Shown: piece by piece, positions 60,944-64,000 of the stretch
Position numbering within the stretch: the first letter of the stretch is position 1
Layout of the letters: each line of letters begins with the position of its first letter
Source: Janibacter endophyticus
GTDB lineage: Bacteria > Actinomycetota > Actinomycetes > Actinomycetales > Dermatophilaceae
Length of the DNA stretch: 64,000 bases
NCBI RefSeq assembly: GCF_016888335.1
Contig: NZ_JAFEJG010000004.1
Location: forward strand, 1,798,001 to 1,862,000
Reading direction: 5' to 3'
Program-made: the position numbers and the translations under genes
Notes under the pieces: generated by a model
The model's database searches: none
Seen by the model: the letters and a program-made list of their open reading frames with translations, nothing else
Told to the model about the DNA's origin: nothing

Positions 60944-61656
60944 GCACCCGTCCTGTCCCCGCCAAGCCGTCGCGTGAGGAGCTCGAGGCGATCAACTCCT
61001 CGGTGCACTACGCGATGTTCTCCGTCTTCGCCGCGACCTCGCCGCTCGGGGAGGACCGCGAGGCGATGGGCGCCGAGGTCGAGGCGCTCTTCGAGGAGCT
61101 GCGCGCGAGCGGGGTCCGGATCCGCGGCACCTACGACGTCGCCGGCCTGCGGGCGGACGCCGACCTCATGATCTGGTGGCACGCCGACACCATCGAGCAG
61201 CTCCAGGAGGCCTACCACCGCTTCCTGCGGACCGGCTTCGGCGGCCACCTCGAGCCGGTCTGGTCGGTTGCGGCGCTGCACCGCCAGGCCGAGTTCAACC
61301 GCAGCCACATCCCGGCCTTCATGGCAGGGGAGGAGCCGCGCGACTACCTGTGCGTCTACCCCTTCGTCCGGTCCTACGACTGGTACGTCATCGACGACAA
61401 GGAGCGCCGCGCCATGCTCTCCGAGCACGGCCAGATGGCGCGCGACTACCCCGACGTGCGGGCCAACACGATCAGCGCCTTCGCCCTCGGTGACTACGAG
61501 TGGGTCCTCGCCTTCGAGGCCGACGAGCTGCACCGCATCGTCGACCTCATGCGTGATCTGAGGGCCTCCAAGGCACGGCTGCACGTCCGTGAGGAGATCC
61601 CCTTCTACACCGGCCCGCGAGTCGAGGTCGGCGAGATCATCACCCGCCTGCGCTGA
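60940..61656 (+). CDS. chdC: Coproheme decarboxylase (HemQ/chlorite dismutase-like)
   Basis: 238 aa from ATG overlapping the cgoX stop; GGAG upstream. It removes two carboxylates from coproheme III to give heme b, using H2O2. Family features: NSSVHYAMFSVFAA at the start, the catalytic Tyr in YPFVRSYDWYVI, the proximal His in LSEHGQMARDYPDV, and a C-terminal FYTGPRVEVGEIITRL. With hemE, cgoX and cpfC in this window, the coproporphyrin-dependent pathway lacks only the early porphyrin genes. Confidence 0.95.
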   Translation: MSTRPVPAKPSREELEAINSSVHYAMFSVFAATSPLGEDREAMGAEVEALFEELRASGVRIRGTYDVAGLRADADLMIWWHADTIEQLQEAYHRFLRTGFGGHLEPVWSVAALHRQAEFNRSHIPAFMAGEEPRDYLCVYPFVRSYDWYVIDDKERRAMLSEHGQMARDYPDVRANTISAFALGDYEWVLAFEADELHRIVDLMRDLRASKARLHVREEIPFYTGPRVEVGEIITRLR

Positions 61657-61693
61657 CCCGAGGACCATCCGGGGAGGCCCACTCGCCCGGTGG

Positions 61694-61770
61694 CGTGCAC
61701 AGGTCGCGGTCAGGAGGTCGCCGGCACGGATATCCGGTGCCGGCGACCCCCAGGCAGCGGCTTGTGCACG
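61694..61770. repeat. Nested inverted repeats between convergent chdC and msrB
   Basis: Inner arms GGTCGCCGGCAC (61716-61727) and GTGCCGGCGACC (61737-61748) surround a GGATATCC centre. Outer arms CGTGCACA (61694-61701) and TGTGCACG (61763-61770) enclose them. They lie in the 131-nt gap between the stop codons of chdC and msrB. A bidirectional barrier is possible; no T tract is visible. Confidence 0.85.
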
Positions 61771-61787
61771 GCCGGGTCCGAGGCGCC

Positions 61788-62216
61788 TCAGCCCTCGCTC
61801 TTGGGCCGCAGAGTCATCGCGATGGAGTTGATGCAGTAGCGCTGGTCGGTGGGGGTGTTGTAGCCCTCGCCCTCGAAGACGTGCCCGAGGTGGCTGCCGC
61901 ACGAGCCGCAGCGGACCTCGACGCGCGGGCGACCCGGGAGGGAGTTGTCCTCGAGGTACTCGACCCGGTCCTCGGCCAGCGGGGAGAAGAAGGACGGCCA
62001 CCCGCAGTGGCTGTCGAACTTCGTCTCCGAGGTGAAGAGCTCGGCGCCGCACGCGCGGCACGCGTAGACCCCTTCGGTCGTGGTGTCGGTGTACTCGCCG
62101 ACGAAGGGGCGCTCGGTGCCGGCCTGGCGCAGCACGGAGTACTCGTCGGGGGTCAGCTCGGCCCGCCACTGCTCGTCGGTCTTGGTGACGTCGTACTCGC
62201 GGCCGGTGGGCTCCAT
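61788..62216 (-). CDS. msrB: Peptide methionine-R-sulfoxide reductase
   Basis: 142 aa from ATG with GAAGGAG upstream. It reduces methionine R-sulfoxide in proteins. The two zinc CxxC motifs are YACRACGAELF and RCGSCGSHLGHVF; the catalytic Cys is in RYCINSIAM near the end; FDSHCGWPSFF is the substrate loop. Length is normal. It is convergent with chdC, and a long hairpin (62256-62294) separates it from the nuclease gene upstream. Confidence 0.95.
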   Translation of the reverse strand: MEPTGREYDVTKTDEQWRAELTPDEYSVLRQAGTERPFVGEYTDTTTEGVYACRACGAELFTSETKFDSHCGWPSFFSPLAEDRVEYLEDNSLPGRPRVEVRCGSCGSHLGHVFEGEGYNTPTDQRYCINSIAMTLRPKSEG

Positions 62217-62255
62217 GGAAGTGCTCCTTCGAAGGGGGGATCGTCCCAGTGTGCA

Positions 62256-62294
62256 ACGACGGCCGCCCCGGAGATCATCCGGGGCGGCCGTCGT
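62256..62294 (-). terminator. Hairpin terminator after the nuclease gene
   Basis: Seventeen-bp perfect arms (ACGACGGCCGCCCCGGA and its complement, 62256-62272 and 62278-62294) with loop GATCA, 7 nt past the nuclease stop codon at 62301-62303 (minus strand). Confidence 0.85.
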
Positions 62295-62300
62295 CTCAGC

Positions 62301-64000
62301 TCACTTCTTGAGGTCGAGGTGCACGACCTGGGGGTCGTGGTCGCTGTCCTGGTCGGCGAAGGGGGAGTTGGTGTGGACGATGTCGTACCGGAAGACGGGG
62401 TTGCCGCCGGAGCCGGGACGCCACGGGCCGTTGACCTTCTCGCGGGTCACGAGCGAGGGGCTCACGAGGATGTGGTCGAGCACCTGGCTGTTGCCCTCGT
62501 AGACGTAGGTCCACCGCATGTGCTCGGGGAGCGTGCGCGGCAGGTCGGTCAGCGCGTTGGCGCCGCTACCCTCGAGCGTGTTGATGAGCAGCTCGGCGGT
62601 GTCGGAGAACTCGAAGTCGTTGACGTCGCCGGCGACGACGACCTTGGCCTGCGGGTCGACGGCGAGGAGGTCGTCGACGAAGCCGCGGACGGCCTTCGCC
62701 TGCTCGTGGCGGTCCGCCTCGCTCGAGCGCACCGGCTGCTGTCAGCGCCCGAAGAGCGGGTCGTCGCCGCCCTTGGAGGAGAAGTGCACCGCGGCGACGA
62801 AGACCCGCTCGCCGCGGTAGCGCAGCTCGGTGACGAGCGGCTTGCGCGAGTCCTCGAAGGCCGGGTTCGTCGGGTCGATCCGCCCGGGTGAGGTGGTGAG
62901 CGTGGGCAGCGACCGGTTGCCCTGGCGCTCGGCGACGACCTCGGCCTCGTGGTGGGCGTCGCCGGAGTCGCGCTGGACGACCTCGATGTCACGGTCGCTG
63001 CGCACGAGCAGGACGTTGCGGATGTTGCCGCCGGGCTGGCCGCCGTCGGCCTTGTCCTGCGGGTTCACCCAGTAGGCGGTGTACGCGGGCCCCCCGGCAG
63101 CCGTGATGGCGGCGATGAGCGTGTCGGTGGTGGTCGTCGAGTCGACGGTGCCGTCGTCCTGCGAGCCGTTGTTGTCCTGGACCTCCTCGACGGCGATGAC
63201 GTCGGGGGAGCGCAGGTTGGTCACGACCTGGCCCGCGAGCCGGTCGAACTTCTCCTGCGGGTTGCTCGGCGCGAGGTTCTCCACGTTGAAGGCCGCGACG
63301 CTCAGCTCGCGGTCGTGCTGGACCGGGGCGACCTCACGCTCGAGCCCGCCGTCGGCGACGGTCGGGACCTCGGTCGCGAGGAGCTTGTAGTTGCTGAAGG
63401 AGTAGTCCAGCGGGCCGGCGACCAGGCCGGTCAGGGTGTCGCGGACGTCGGCCGGCGGCATGGAGTCCCGGGGGAGCAGCACGTCGTCGACCTGGACCCT
63501 CATCGCGTTGGGCCGGTCGTAGCCGGAGTAGAGCACCCCGTCCGCCTCGGTACGGATCGCGTCGACGCCTGTGCCGGGCACGACAGAGATCTCGCCGAAG
63601 GACTTCGTCGGGCCGACGACCTCGGCGTCGCGGACGCCGACGTACATTCCCTCAAGGGACTCGTAGAAGTCGATGGCCTCGGTGCCGGGGAGGAAGTCGA
63701 CGCCGGCGTACTCGACGCTCTTGGGGTCGCCGGCCTCGACGACCTGCTGCGGGGCGACCCGGTCCTCACCGAGCACGACCGGGGCGGGGACGTCGGCGGT
63801 GCCCGTGACCGTCACGGTCGCACCGACGACCTGCGTCGTCGTGAGGTTGTCCCAGCCGCCCGAGCCGCCGGGGCGGAACTCGTCGACGGCCCCGTCGACG
63901 CTCACGGTCTGCCCGGCCGCCACGGTGGGCGCGGAGCGCGTGTAGACGAAGAGGCCCTCGCTCGTCGCCGGGTCGTCGTCGGGGGTCGTCGACTGCATCC
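62301..64000 (-). pseudogene. Extracellular nuclease of the ExeM/NucH family, open at the right edge, interrupted by an in-frame TGA
   Basis: Reads from beyond the window. The 5' part has OB-fold-like regions (YAGVDFLPGTEAIDFYES, about 63700-63620), then the endonuclease/exonuclease/phosphatase core: SVAAFNVENLAPSNPQE, DVIAVEEVQDNNGSQDD and VAAVHFSSKGGDDPLFGR. A TGA at 62744-62742 follows FGR, but the same frame continues as QQPVRSSEADRHEQAKAV to GDVNDFEFSD, LDHILVSPS and QDSDHDPQ, ending LDLKK at 62301. The catalytic His and Asp set is therefore split by the stop. The remaining frame is otherwise intact, which suggests a recent nonsense mutation, a base-call error or read-through. No signal peptide can be assessed. 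Confidence 0.8.

Overview
The window is a chromosomal core segment of a high-GC actinobacterium. GC bias, GTG starts, Actinobacteria-only families (DUF3040, DUF456, DUF7455, DUF5998, DUF4193, DUF3710, DUF3159, DUF3000, SepH, SAV_6107-HEPN, DUF6504), an actinobacterial LexA box and many leaderless -10/start arrangements all point that way. Gene order resembles Streptomyces and Mycobacterium core blocks as I remember them. An Intrasporangiaceae-like (Janibacter-type) host is my guess, not something the sequence proves. I see no rRNA, tRNA, prophage, transposase or CRISPR.

Layout. 1-2.3 kb: end of plsC, then a two-component system. 2.3-9.5 kb: class II DAHP synthase; a PASTA Ser/Thr kinase co-transcribed with a LysM lytic transglycosylase; an Rv2175c-like DNA-binding protein; a polyprenyl diphosphate synthase divergent from metF. 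9.5-16.5 kb: an SOS-boxed DNA-damage block (DUF6504, SAV_6107-HEPN, DnaE2-type polymerase, then a methyltransferase and the Y-family polymerase DinB). 16.6-24.5 kb: DUF3040, DUF456, DUF7455, parE, an APC permease and parC. 24.6-25.4 kb: a decayed locus. 25.4-30.6 kb: GNAT/acyl-CoA synthetase fusion, DUF5998, phosphodiesterase, thymidine kinase. 30.8-38.3 kb: lipase-like hydrolase, SepH, coproporphyrin ferrochelatase, inositol monophosphatase, DUF4193, dUTPase, DUF3710, OB-fold and DUF3159 proteins. 38.3-43.0 kb: CeoC and CeoB divergent from a KimA-like K+ permease, then an RNA m5U methyltransferase. 43.2-51.8 kb: aconitase, nitronate monooxygenase, SDR, a second SOS-boxed gene, dxs and an HTH-fused MurA. 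51.9-57.3 kb: fadB, fadA, ribonuclease D, DUF3000. 57.4-64 kb: hemE, a DUF4349 lipoprotein, cgoX, chdC, msrB and an extracellular nuclease interrupted by an in-frame TGA.

How the genes work together. hemE, cgoX, chdC and cpfC supply four steps of the coproporphyrin-dependent heme pathway. CeoB/CeoC and the KimA-like transporter form a K+ module. The SOS block joins a C-family and a Y-family translesion polymerase. fadA and fadB form a beta-oxidation pair. parE and parC encode a type IIA topoisomerase.

The least explained material is non-coding: two composite inverted repeats with shared ends that abut the stop codons of convergent genes (30551-30821, 50191-50273); a 16-bp palindrome in three copies; a duplicated 39-nt hairpin unit; a family of CGAAGGGG-armed hairpins within a strongly over-used octamer; tandem hairpins at 17137-17195; and operator-like palindromes over the promoters of acnA and murA.
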